Part shown: in pieces, positions 1 through 10,457 of the stretch | Position numbering within the stretch: position 1 is the stretch's first letter | How the letters are laid out: every line of letters starts with the position of its first letter | NCBI GenBank assembly: GCA_022457065.1 | Contig: JAJGBQ010000007.1 | Location: 2,444,501-2,508,500 of the forward strand | Direction of reading: 5' to 3' | DNA: 64,000 nucleotides | Source: Curvularia sp. ZM96 | Taxonomy: Eukaryota; Ascomycota; Dothideomycetes; Pleosporales; Pleosporaceae | Notes under the pieces: model-generated | What the model was told of the DNA's origin: nothing | Databases searched by the model: none | The model's input: the letters and a program-made list of their open reading frames with translations, nothing else | Made by a program: the position numbers and the translations under genes

Positions 1-534
1 CGCCTGCGGCTTATTCACCATCTTCGACGAGCATACTGAGAAGACAGTCTTTGCTCTCGCGCTCGCGGTATTCGGTGTGGGGAACGGTATGGTACTGACG
101 AGTGTCAATGTCGCAACACAGGCTATTGCCAACCAGACCATTGCCAAGAAAGAGGACCGTGCGATGGCTGCCTGCATGTACGGCTTCATGCGCAGCCTAG
201 GCATGCCCATCGGTGTAGCAGTAAGTTACAAGTCTCCCTTCCTTCCGCAGTCGCTGTCCGCACCATACACTCTATGTATTGCCAGCGCTAATTGCTTTGT
301 CTGTGTAGTTGTCGGGGACCATTTTCCAGAATGCGATGGGCGCCGCGCTGTCTGACGCTGGCCTCACTGCCGACATCGCCCAGGATTCCGAGCGCTATAT
401 CTTCATCCTCCGCAACATGGCCGATACCGATCCCACGAAGAACGCGTTGCTAGGCTCATACACCCGCGGCTTCCATGCCGTCTTTGTGGCCATGACAGTC
501 ATCTCAGCGGCTGGGCTGCTGGCGAGCTTGTTGG
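1..534 (+). pseudogene. Truncated inverted copy of the DHA2 MFS transporter gene
   Basis: This stretch matches the reverse complement of 18589-19122 nearly base for base; I noticed one difference (base 523) before the sequences diverge around 534. It carries the end of exon 4 (FDEHTEKTVF...GMPIGVA), the intron at 221-308 (GTAAGT...TAG) and the start of the last exon (LSGTIFQNAM...). Because the intron is retained, it is a DNA-level segmental duplication and not a retrocopy. After base 534 the transporter frame runs into unrelated DNA and ends at 683, so the C-terminus is wrong. The 5' part lies left of the window and may or may not be intact. The complete gene is on the opposite strand at 18449-20420. 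Confidence 0.9.
1..534. repeat. Left arm of an 18-kb-spaced inverted segmental duplication
   Basis: Position x in this arm corresponds to position 19123-x in the right arm (18589-19122). The arms are at least 534 bp long, because the left arm starts at or before the window edge. Near-identity, including intron sequence, implies a recent event. The arms flank about 18 kb that holds the bZIP/Myb group and the two decayed pseudogenes. Confidence 0.93.
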
Positions 535-1770
535 TCTGTTCGACATCTTGCCTGGTGGTCCTCAACACGGGCGAGTCGGATAAGAGACGGCGCGCGATCT
601 CTACGTTTCATCTCTTCTCAACCGAGCGACGACGGCGCTCAACAGCAACAAAGAAGCTGAGGCTACCCGTCTTGTCCATTTAGTATCACGGCTGTCGAAG
701 CTCACCACGTGTACATGTCTCGAGCCTGCCTCTCTGGCCAGCTTTCTGTCTGCTACTAGCAGGGTGGCGACCAAGGCACTCGGTGATGAGGATAAGCTCA
801 CACGTCTGGTGGGCTACCTAGACATGCTACCGAAGGGCATAGTAACGCCTACAGGATTCTTCGACGATGCGGTGCCTCAGATCAAGGAACGAGCAGCGAA
901 GCAACTGAAGAAGCGCCGCTTTTTGGAAGCCGCGTATACGATCCTACTGGTCGCTCGAATACCAAGGACACAACGATAGCAGACGGATATTTCGACGTGT
1001 CATCGAGATTGAAGGATGAAGCACTCAGCGCAATCACCGCTGGCCGCGCGCTCTTTGCAGACAACATCCTCGGTCCCATAGCAAGATTGCCGGACCACAA
1101 GATCGCGATAGGCTGCTTCGATGATCTTTTCCACGGCGTTCGAGATAAAGCTATGAAGCAACTCAGAGCCGGCCGTCTGTGCGATGCTCTCGACACACTG
1201 GCCGTGCTCCACGCAATGCCAAAGATGGGTCCTATCCTAGACAGGTACTTCGATGGTGTTTTGCTGAAGCTCCAAATCCCTCTGGAACGGAGCATAGCAG
1301 CCGACAACCATGACGATGTGGAGCGAATAGTGTCGCTTATAGAACGTCGACCACCACAGATGCTTAAAAGCTATGTCGGCATGACTCTCACCATCCATGA
1401 TCAAGTACGCAACGCAATTGAGACAGGCCATTTGGAACGCGCTAGGTTCGTGCTCGGCCCAGTCATGCGATTCTGTGAGGCAAGCATTCCCAAGGGTCGT
1501 TTCGATGACCTACTTCCTTGGGTCGAAGAGCGTGAAAGTGAAGCCCTTGATGATGGTCGAACGATGAACGTTAGAGCTCTGGGGAGTGCTGCTGACTTGC
1601 TGTATACTCAGTACGATGTAGAGACTTTACTGCCAGATTCTGTAATCTTGCCAGTATGCTCGAGCTGTGAGCGAAGTAGCATCGTCGAGACTCACATAAC
1701 GCCCTCCTGTAAGATCACGACGCCGCTCCACCATTCTGGCAGTGCTGTGCTGGTGTGCAGTTGGATATGA
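535..1770 (+). pseudogene. 5'-truncated, frameshifted protein with FDD repeats
   Basis: Three overlapping open stretches (about 584-979, and about 901-1770 in another frame) encode a degenerate internal repeat of the form G-x-F-D-D/V followed by a helix-like segment. Examples are GFFDDAV...AAKQL (near 856), GYFDVSSRLKDEAL (near 984), GCFDDLFHGVRDKAM (near 1112) and GRFDDLLPWVEERESEAL (near 1495). The second and third repeats follow each other in one frame, while the first is in a different frame, and no GT-AG intron I tried repairs the phase. The upstream end is cut at the junction with the MFS copy at about 535, with a TAA in frame at 581. I do not recognise the family; the pattern suggests an alpha-helical repeat protein. 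It reads as a gene disrupted by the duplication. Confidence 0.55.
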
Positions 1771-2621
1771 TGCGGCAATCGTCTCATGAGAGACAGTATA
1801 GCGACGCCACAGCATTATTATATCAACTGGATAATATCTCATCTGCGCGTATATCTATGAGTTAAAGCATTAGATACAGGAAGCATAGACCATTCTCTCC
1901 ATTCTCTCCCAAATTTCTCCCTCGTACAGTTTCTCCTCAAATTTTAGCACCAAAGGGCGGGCGTGCAGTATTGTTAGCAGTTGCTTAAGGTGATTTGCGT
2001 TGCTACCATAACACTGACGACAGATAGATTCATCTAGCGAGACACTTGCAGAGCTTTTTACATGTAACATAGAAAATAGGGTACCCGGCTACCAGTTTAC
2101 TTGGATATGAGGCTCTAGGAATCCTTATCGGGATGAGGACATGCATAGCATAAAGCTCTTATCTGCGTCTTAGGATGAACCTCGAGGATTTGTCTGTGTA
2201 TCATTTTGATGTCCTTTCTCCTACCTGCCAAACCTCTCACCCCGAGCCAATTCCCGTGGCCGCGCCCTCACAACTCTACACAATTCTCACCATGGGTAAA
2301 TGACAACCTTCGCTGTGGGTAGAGCATCCCTCCACATCGAACCACCAACATTGTTCACCATACTATGTCTAATATCCAGAGACTACTAGACTTTGTTACA
2401 CGTGTTGATTCTCAGACCGGTTCATACTTCTAGATCTACCTCCATTTGAAACAAGTCTCAACAGCGAAAGACACAGCAATCCAAGTTGCGTACAACTTTC
2501 ATGTTTCCCAACACAAGGACACTTTCGTCTATACATTCTCTTATAAACATATATCAGAGATAGCCGTTCCTCGTCATTCTACTAAACATTCAAAATAGTG
2601 CCTAGGTCCAGTTGCGTTCCA
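1771..2621. other. Intergenic, no gene recognised
   Basis: Only short ORFs without family signal or codon-like character. It contains the downstream region of the minus-strand NTF2-like gene. Confidence 0.5.
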
Positions 2622-3331
2622 CTACTGAGCCGGCTCCTCCTTCCCTAACGCTGTGACAAATTGCTGAGAGTACGCTGAGTCAACAAATTCATCAAATTTA
2701 GTGACTTTGGTGCCGTCTTCTGTAAAGGTCAAAATCAAGGCATACTCGTTCGCATACAGCCCGATCTTGGTTTGCGCTGTACTAGATGCGTGTATAATGC
2801 TAGTGTGCGCCTTGGCATCATGTATTTCTTCCATGACCACCACCTAAACACATGTTATTTTTACCGCATAAGACTTGATGATAGACACACTAACTGTGAA
2901 GTTTGAGTAGAGGGGCATGATTTTGTCGAGATAAGCGCGGTATTCGTCATTGCTCTTTGCAGCTCGGTTCATAGAGGCAGGCAACACTCGATGCTGGCAA
3001 TCAGGGGATCGGTAAGCTAGGATGGCTTCGATATCCCAAGCATTATAAGCGTCTATGACCGCCTGAGCTGTGTTCCGCTGAGCCTCCAGACTGTATATGT
3101 TAGCAGTGAAGTATAATCAGGCCATTTTCGTAGCGAATGCGCATCTTATGCTGTCAAGGATATTTTTACATCAAGGACGTACTTTGGTAAAGGTGTGTTA
3201 CTGTCATTGACGGGACACCTATCCAAGTTTAGGTTGACCCAGACATCGCTTGTATCGGGGTCAGGACTTGCAAGCGGTTGGGAAGCCACAAAGATAAATA
3301 AAGTGCTAGTAACAAGGTCGACGAGCTTCAT
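2622..3331 (-). CDS. Secreted NTF2/SnoaL-like protein
   Basis: Three exons, 3331-3183, 3090-2895 and 2843-2622, with introns of 92 and 51 nt; all phases close, giving about 188 residues. The N-terminus (MKLVDLVTSTLFIFVASQPL) looks like a signal peptide; an in-frame ATG lies 12 nt further upstream. The rest fits the small SnoaL/NTF2-like fold: AQAVIDAYNAWDIEAILAYR, then YRAYLDKIMPLYSNFTV, then HASSTAQTKIGLYANEYAL and FDEFVDSAYS. This resembles the stand-alone isomerase/cyclase-like proteins found in fungal meroterpenoid clusters, but those normally lack a signal peptide, and the same fold also occurs in many proteins of unknown function. A catalytic role is not shown by the sequence. It stands alone, with no biosynthetic core gene next to it. 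Confidence 0.75.
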
Positions 3332-3343
3332 GATGGCTGGCAT

Positions 3344-6159
3344 GTGTAACCGAGCGTATGGTGTAGAAGTGCATCTAAGTTGTGCAGAAAGTGCGCTGTT
3401 AAATGAGACGGATGACCGATAACAAGCAAGGATTATCGTGTTGCATTGCACCGCCGTACTGTAACGTTGCATTTGTGCTTCATGCCATTTGTGGTTAGAT
3501 AGTCAGGATGCTGCTGATAGTCAACGGCTTATTACTCACATAAAGCCAGAAACTCTTATGAAGCCTCACTGCTCAGCACAAAGCGCTTTGAGTTCACACG
3601 TGGAGTCCACGCGTAGTTTCATGTCGCCAAACAGTCAAGCTAAGTAGTTCAGACCTGCAAGAGGATCCGCCGTTATCGGAACAGCTGTGTCCGAGTGGCG
3701 CCACGGCACACCACAAACTGCAAGATGCTCTGCCGCGAACAGACTTTGGTAGGCGCGCTAGAGTTAGCAATGCGCTGTAAGAGAAATTTATATAAAACCA
3801 TCGTCCACTTTTGCTATGCCAGGTCCACAGGCACACTTATCAAACAATCGGAGTCAAATCTTTCCATCACATTCAAAGTAATTCATCTATATAATCATCC
3901 TCCCTCGACGGTGTCTCAAATCTTTGAGAGTATGCGCGCAAAAAAGACCACAGTTTTCGCTTTTCAACGCCCAACAAGGACAAAAAGGCAGTTCGTACGC
4001 GCTCAGGATGCCTCGGCTCATATCTGCAAAGACAGCGAGCCCCTTATTTTTAGTTTTGACGAAGACTTGGAACGCGAAGAGAAACAAAGAAGATGCGTGG
4101 CTCCAATTCACCACCTCTCCATACGCACTGTTTAGTGTATGAGGCTACCTTGAAAGCTGGAGGGATCTCTACGCTTTCTCAAATGTTGAAGCCGAGGCAT
4201 GAATTGGTCATTGCCTCTTTGGATACTATTACTTTCTCGCCTGTATCTTGCTGTGTATGGAAGTTGAAATCACAGTATTAAACCAGGGGCTGTGGGGTGA
4301 GATGAACAGACGCTTAAGCGGCAGGAGCCGAATTTGTAGAGAGCAAAAGTCTAATCAGCGGCAATCCCACAAGTCATGTATCTCTCCCTTCCAGATTGTG
4401 TGTGTGTGTGTGTGTGTGTGTGTATACCGAAAACAGCAGTTTTGGTCCCAACTTTCCAATTTACCATACAAAGTCTGATCGCATGTTATGCGTAATTAAG
4501 CCTTGTGCTATTGGATATTGTATTAATTCCCAAGTGACACCAGCCCGCGATTACTCAGCAGCGAAGACCTGGTTAGGGCGTTGTTTGGCAGGCACGGGCG
4601 GAGCTAGTTAGGTAAAGGTAAATGTGAATATTACAGCCGACTAACCAAATACTCGGTAGGCATTGTGGGAACATTTGTTTGTTAACTAACTATTGATTAT
4701 GCAGCTGGATTCAGTATATCTACCCTAAAAGGGGAGGATGGGAGCTGTGTCAGCTCGCCCACTTTCCTAGTCTTAACAAGTGTGTATACTAAGCATCTGG
4801 CAAAATTTCGACAGCTCTTCCTATGTCTAGCCTTACTAGAGGGACTTAGAACGTCTGGTTGCAGCATGCTACATGCTATTGTGCGGTGCAGTGTACGAGA
4901 ACGTCCGACAGGCAGGTATTGCTTAGGTTCTGATTATCCTGAGTGGTTTATCCTTCGCCATGCCGTGTGAGTTGATGCCATCCCAAGTAGTTCGCTGCAT
5001 GGTACAATGTGTCCGAACCATGACGTAAGCCTGCCAACTATTAGTAACATCCCAATAAGCTTTGTGCTTCGTGACGAGATAGATGGTCATCCTCAACAAC
5101 GCACGGAATAGCTCTCAGAATACCCTGGGCTGTGTATTTCTTCCGCGCCCCTTGCTTCTTCTCATCATTCTGCCAAGTTTCGTTCTCACTAGTACCATTG
5201 GATGAATCGTTTACGTAAAGTGCCTTCACCCGCTAGCAAAGGTTCCGAAGTTTTGTTCAGCATCAGTCACGCGGTCATCGCTCATGTGTGATGGTGCATT
5301 AGAGAGAATATGAGTCTTGGTCTGCTGGAATTTACAAGGATGAGATGGCAGTTACAAGAGATCTCTTTATGAGACGTACAAGCTAATACCTCAGATTCTC
5401 TGCTACTTTCAGATGCGGCTTACAGAGCCGGGAGGGAATGGGATACATACAATAATGGATTTAACAAGCCATCCAACGTGTGCACAGTGCTGAAAGACAG
5501 GGCTACTGACCAGACTCAGTCCGCTCACGAGCGATCAAGCTGTTTGTGGGAGTCTTTGCTTGAGTATGTGTCGTTATGTTCTCGTGTGGTTCTCATAAGG
5601 GTTTTGTGGATACCTAGAAGCTCTTTCAAAACCTCATCCATGAGCTGGCGATTTTCGCCATCTTCACTTGTGACACTCTGATCGTTGCGAACTACTTCTA
5701 TATGGAGCATGTATCATCAGAAGCAAAACACGCCTAGCAATACGATACAATTGAAATGCCATTCCGCCAAATGTAAAGGAGTGTTATCAAGTCTGACAAC
5801 ATTTTCGGCGTTGTGGCTCACCTGGCGCACATTGAACAGGAGGAAGATGTTGAGATGCAGTACGGGATGTCATTATATGCATATGCTCTGTGATGTTTTT
5901 CCCTTCCATTTTTGTCGTGCCTGACGTCGTAACGCGTGAAGGAGCTTGAAACCTTACGAAATGCTTCCTCGTCTCTGATAATGCGGCTTCGACTCCGCCC
6001 GCGAGAAACTCCCTTCTGGTCGCAAACATAGAGAGCAAAAAGAACAAAATAAGTAAACATAGTCTATGGTCAACTACAATTCCGAACAGGTTCGTGCTTT
6101 CACTGTAGACGTGGGTAGTCACTACCGACTCGCGGGCTTGTGGTGGCTCTCCACCCATG
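3344..6159. other. Long intergenic stretch with no supportable gene
   Basis: Several open frames of 60-146 codons occur on both strands (for example 3695-4135 +, 5525-5710 -, 5787-6158 -). None shows a recognisable domain or joins to a neighbour through a good intron. The 5525-5710 minus frame (MDEVLKELLGIHKTL...) has a helical, coding-like composition and could be an orphan exon. A TG microsatellite lies at 4397-4423. Confidence 0.4.
4397..4423. repeat. (TG)n microsatellite
   Basis: About 13 uninterrupted TG units, then TATACC. Confidence 0.95.
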
Positions 6160-6598
6160 TTAAAAGGACTTGTGTTTCTTGCCGTTTCTGCGCTGTCTGC
6201 GTTGTGTGCGCTGCCTCGACCCGTTGGAAGACGCTCGCTCAGACTGGAGCTCCGCCTGCAGCTGTGACACTTGTAGCTTTGACTGGCGGAGTTGCTCCAT
6301 GACCTCCCACTTCCCCATCTGCAGTTTCTGGGCGTACTCTACGTAGGACTTGTTTTGTCGAGATTTCTCCTTTACCTGTCGCTCGAGTGCTGCGATGTGG
6401 TAGTACAGGTCGCATAAGCCGATGCGGAGGGCCCCAGCGATGGCAGCCAAGTTAGATTGGTAGACCCCAAGCCGCCAGATCTGCTCATAGGCGTTCTGTC
6501 ATTGCGCATAGCGTTAGTTGAGCCTTGACTGCGTTGTGTCTCACCCTAGCTAGACTTACCGTGGGCTCATCCCGCCGCGCAAGGGTCCTAGACGCCAT
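6160..6598 (-). CDS. Small coiled-coil basic protein, unknown function
   Basis: Exons 6598-6560 and 6495-6160 are joined by a 64-nt intron (GTAAGT, CTAAC branch, GACAG), giving 124 residues. The start is MASRTLARRDEPT, followed by NAYEQIWRLGVYQSNLAA. The middle is a heptad-like helix (LYYHIAALERQVKEKSRQNK, then QLRQSKLQVSQLQAELQSE). The tail is highly basic (RQRTQRRQRRNGKKHKS), as in a nuclear or nucleic-acid-binding protein. I do not recognise the family. It lies upstream of other small regulator-like genes (bZIP, coiled-coil, Myb-like). Confidence 0.65.
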
Positions 6599-7316
6599 TG
6601 TCACTAAAGCTCTCCTAGATAGCTGGCAGCGTTACCGCAAGCTGCGAAGGGCTGCGAGGCAGCGGTTATACTCTCTTAGCATGGCTGCCGCGCAGCGTCA
6701 CGTAACAAAAGTTGCGCAGCCGAGCCACTCAGCAGGGATAACTCGGCATTATCCCATGCTACTCGGGGTACCAAGCGATTAAGCCTGCGATTGCATGCGG
6801 CGAATTACCTACTAGGGATTGTAGATCCATGCCCATCGACGTTATGTACTCCGTATATGCTCCACTTGCGAAGGGGCCACCACACGTCTAGGGCCCCAGG
6901 CCCCGTTTTCTAATCCCTGCGGGTCTGAACTGCCACAAGCCGCTCTCACGCGCGTGCAAACCATTCAACCAGCCTCTAGCGCTTGCTCTAGCTGCGGCAT
7001 TGCGGCGTAGCGGAAGAGCCTGACAGGATGCGTTAGGTAGCTCAAACGAGCTGCCAGTCTGGGTCTTGGCGCTGTCACGGTGCAGCGCGCTTCCGGGCGA
7101 AATTGCAGCTTAGGCGAACATGGGCATAGGGCTGCTCCGACGACTCCGCACCTGTAGGGCCTTCTGGGCCTAGCACGGTTTGATTGCATAGAGGGGTTGC
7201 TTCACTTGGAGACCACGCCTGCTCAAGACGCTCCTTAGGTAGACTTTGTATTCGCAAGATGGCAAAATCCTAGCTACAGCATCCACAAGACAGCCCCCTT
7301 AAGTAAGCCCAAGTTC
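6599..7316. other. Intergenic, no gene recognised
   Basis: Short ORFs on the minus strand (6965-7189, 7075-7257) show no domain. This is GC-rich, unlike the AT-rich spacer further right. Confidence 0.4.
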
Positions 7317-7971
7317 CTATAAATACGGATACTGAGTCGGCAGCCAATATCCATTCATGGCCAGATAGCCTTCGTTGAAAGGGCTGTCGCCACTGTTGTA
7401 GCACATATTTGGTGCAAGGCATTCAGAGAGTGGTGTAGCAGAGCTGGCTGGCATGGTTGTCGAGGCGTAGAGGGTTGGAAGAGAAGGACTGGTGTCCTGC
7501 GCCGGGTGTCCTCCGGCTCCACCGGATGTTGGAAGTAGCGAGGGCACGGCTGGCGGCAGAGCGTCTGAGCACTCTTCTTTGCGCTTCTGCTGCTCCTGCT
7601 GCTCCTGCTGCTCCTGCTGCTCCTGCTGCTGCTGTCGCTGCGGCGCTGGCGCGATGCTTCGGTCCTGCGGCTGTGTGACACGATCGCGGCGTCGGCCTGT
7701 TTTGGCGGTCTTCGCACGGCCTCTATTAGGGTGGGGCTGCTTAGGCTGACCCTCGCTGACAGAGTGCGATTCCGATGCGATGATGCTCTCAGCTTCCTCG
7801 AGCCTCTTCTTAAGCTTCTTGCCTGCACAGGTCTTAGCAAGAGAGCGCATGATAGGACAGCTCTTACCTACGATAGTGACGCTGGGCGATGCGGTTCTGT
7901 ATCCTGCGGCGCTCAGCAGGGTCTGAAATCTTGGTCCAGTCGTCTATCTGAGGAGAAGCACAGCTAGACAT
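7317..7971 (-). CDS. bZIP basic-region transcription factor with polyglutamine tract
   Basis: Exons 7971-7872 and 7822-7317 are joined by a 49-nt intron (GTAGGT...GTGCAG) lying inside the DNA-binding motif; 201 residues. The start is MSSCASPQIDDWTKISDP and the spliced basic region is ERRRIQNRIAQRHYRKKLKK, which carries the fungal bZIP signature N-x-x-A-Q-R-x-Y-R. Only about one heptad of leucine-zipper character follows (RLEEAESI). The ankyrin repeats that follow a very similar basic region in ToxE-type bANK regulators are absent. The rest is disordered and includes a Q/E-rich run (QQQQEQQEQQ) and a Pro/Ser-rich C-terminus. The product is probably a nuclear sequence-specific regulator; dimerisation may be weak or through a partner. 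Confidence 0.85.
7585..7634. repeat. CTG/CTC trinucleotide-type tract coding polyQ/E
   Basis: Nearly perfect tandem CTGCTGCTC units, read on the minus strand as the Gln/Glu-rich segment of the bZIP protein. Likely length-variable between strains. Confidence 0.9.
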
Positions 7972-8484
7972 GATGCACAACCAGCCTATGAGTTGACAAC
8001 TGCACAAGATTGGCCGCCCAAAGACTTATAGATATGCTAGAGACAGCTACTCTGCTACCTCGCCAAGGCTAGCAGGTACTGCCTGTGCCATCTTCAGGGG
8101 CCCGTTCAGAGCCGGAGGACTATTTTGGCAGTCTCTGCGGCGGCGACGGCCACGGCGCTGGTGAACTCGACCATTGGCTAAACACAGAGCCTGCATGAGC
8201 AAGGGTAGTGCTCAAGATAGGATCCACCACTTGGGATGTGGTGGCACTACTTAGCATTAGGGGCAACTACTCTGGATGGCATGCGGCGCGCTTCAGAAAC
8301 ACCGCCGCCTCGTCTGTGTAGGGGCGGCGACAACCAGTGAGGGAAAACTGCTTAAAGCCCTCAAGCAAGGGCTGTTGTCTCGGCTAACACAACTCTCTTC
8401 CTGCTCTACTTAGGATCCGCCAACTCCCCATTCGAAGCACGGCCCTCGCTACATCGTGGTAGACACAGCCCAGACTTTCCTACC
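7972..8484. other. Intergenic between divergent bZIP and coiled-coil genes
   Basis: About 510 bp lies between two divergent start codons, so it probably holds both promoters. No strong TATA box or operator was identified. Confidence 0.4.
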
Positions 8485-9182
8485 ATGACTTCTCACAACA
8501 AGACTAGCTGGTCGCCTGGATACTATGTATGGCCGTCTTTTGCGACGATGAAAACTAGGCTCACCCATACCAGCAGTACGATGATCGCCAGCTGTTTGAA
8601 TGTCTGCAAGGACAATCGCACGTGCTGCGCCAGTTCTCCGACCACCTACAAGCCTACCCACACTTGATTAGCACTGTATCGCAGCGGATAAGCGAGAAGA
8701 ACCTGATCATTAACAATCTCCAAAAGAACTTTGACCAGGAGCGCAACGCATTGTTGGGTAAGATTGAGGAGTACAAATGGAAACTCGTCGTTGAGAAGCA
8801 GAAGGCGAAGGCGAAAGCATGCACGCACGAGACTAGCAATAGCGAGCAAGCGAAGGAGCAATGTAAAGATAGCGGAGCAGAGATGACCAGGCCTGCAGCA
8901 GAGCCCAAGCAGATTAAGGAGCAGAGGTTAGAGTCGCCCGAGGCGGAGCGTCATAAAGTACAGCACCGAACCTTGCTACCAAAGCCTTCTCACGAAGATT
9001 CAGTCGAAGTACTCGCGCCGCAAGATAAAGAGAAGACTACCTCTCCAAAATCGCAGAGAGTAGAAGCAGAGAGTTGGCAATCTGCCCGCGAGACCATCTC
9101 TCCCGTTATTGAGTCTGTGTCGCCACAGGAACCAACACAGACACAGGGGACGCGTAAGCGTAAACGGGCACTTCGTAGCTAG
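8485..9182 (+). CDS. Coiled-coil protein with charged, disordered tail
   Basis: Exons 8485-8526 and 8574-9182 are joined by a 47-nt intron (GTATGG...CAG), giving 216 residues. The first exon is MTSHNKTSWSPGYY, and exon 2 opens QYDDRQLFECLQGQSHVLRQ. A helical coiled coil follows (ISEKNLIINNLQKNFDQERN, then KIEEYKWKLVVEKQKAKAK). The rest is rich in Glu, Lys and Ser and ends in a basic stretch (GTRKRKRALRS) that could be a nuclear-localisation signal. I do not recognise the family. It is divergent from the bZIP gene across a 513-bp spacer, which may indicate co-regulation. Confidence 0.65.
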
Positions 9183-10116
9183 TAATTGAAGTGAGCTTTG
9201 CGTATTTGTATTGTAGTTAGCATTGGAAAGTAAAAGTTCTTCAAACGCCCTAGCGCTCTGGTTACACCTGCTACGCTGACCAACTGCAATATGACCTAGC
9301 TAGCAGCACTTGCAACCTAGCCTCTACTACGACTGTGGTAAACCTAGATGCAGAGGTTTATATATTACAAAGTATAGCGTCAGCATCTGGTAAGCTACTA
9401 AAAGAAGTATACCTAGCAGATATTGAAACGTCAGCGGGTGTCGGGAGGTGGGTTCTGCTCGCACGTCTAAAGCTGGCATCGCCCCTGGTGGCGGCTATTT
9501 TGAGAGGCTTACTCTCTAGGTGGGGACATGCTGGACGTCTCTTGCTTATACTTGATGTAACTGCAAAGATGATCACTTCTCTTGGATAGAGCTGATCGGC
9601 CGCACCAGCATGTACACTAGTTCATTGACTTAGTTGTACGCCTAGGTCTAGAAGTCTGACGTTGCTATCTTTGTATACTCCAAGGCTTAAGCGCCAACAA
9701 AAACCTAGCTAGTGAAGTTAACAATAGGAAGACGCCAGCACACACGCTGTGTCGTCGGGTAGAGGAACTAGTCAAGAGCACCAGAAGAGGATCAAGTCTA
9801 GCAATGACATGGGATGAGTTCGTCTGGGCAGATGGCTGGTGTGCAGTCCAAGCTTTAGAGCGTAGAGCGTGTTTGATCCAGTTTGGGCCATTAATGGAGC
9901 TTAATGGCGTAAGCTTCTGCAGTTGAGCGGCGCAGTACCTGGTCCAGTAGAGCGGTTCAGCCGTGCGCCTCTCGCTCGCTAATTCCTGCAGGAAGTGCGG
10001 CAGTTTGAGAGCCACAAACGGGTCTTATCTGCTATACCACTTCATAGTGCTGTTATATAGTGCACCTTGAGCATCCAGAGTCTTGCAAGCACCACTCGTT
10101 AATCCGCATCTACACT
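9183..10116. other. Intergenic, no supportable gene
   Basis: Open frames at 9335-9589 (+) and 9665-10015 (-) have no recognisable domain. They may be decayed gene pieces. Confidence 0.35.
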
Positions 10117-10457
10117 ATGGCTGGCGCTTCTTGGAACCTGCTCCAAATAGCAGCCATTATTTACCTTGATATTTTCAACGTTTACCAAACTCTTATTCCC
10201 ATATGTCTCTTCCGCATAACTGCGAGCAAACGAACTCTCACTGCTATCCGGAGCAAGTTAGCAGAGCTGAAAAGGGACCCAAGTCTCTACAACCGTAGCC
10301 AGCGACTGTGGACTAAAAGGGCGGGGAAAATTTCATTCTGTAAGTGCCCATCTCTAGATTGGCTATTCGACTAACGCGCATAGATACACTACTACGAGCG
10401 AGCAGCTCGCAGCAAGCTCTGAATTTAGCGAGGAAGAAAGGGGCTGCTACTATATAG
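10117..10457 (+). CDS. Small Myb/SANT-like protein, tentative
   Basis: Exons 10117-10339 and 10384-10457 are joined by a 44-nt intron (GTAAGT...CATAG), giving 98 residues. The helical segments WNLLQIAAIIYLDIFNVYQ and RTLTAIRSKLAELKRD resemble the compact Myb/SANT-like helices of small fungal proteins with an RT-x-x-A-I-R motif, but the match is weak. The stop codon at 10455-10457 lies 8 nt inside the converging minus-strand gene that ends at 10450. It could also be a chance open frame. Confidence 0.4.

Noticed and set aside
3695..4135. 146-codon ORF as a gene
   Set aside because: No domain, no intron support, and competing frames on both strands over the same bases.
4390..4478. ORFs with Cys-Val repeats over the TG array
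   Set aside because: Produced by the dinucleotide repeat.
7457..7749. Plus-strand Ala- or Cys-rich ORFs opposite the bZIP polyQ tract
   Set aside because: They are shadows of the trinucleotide repeat. The minus strand encodes a clear bZIP motif with a splice junction.
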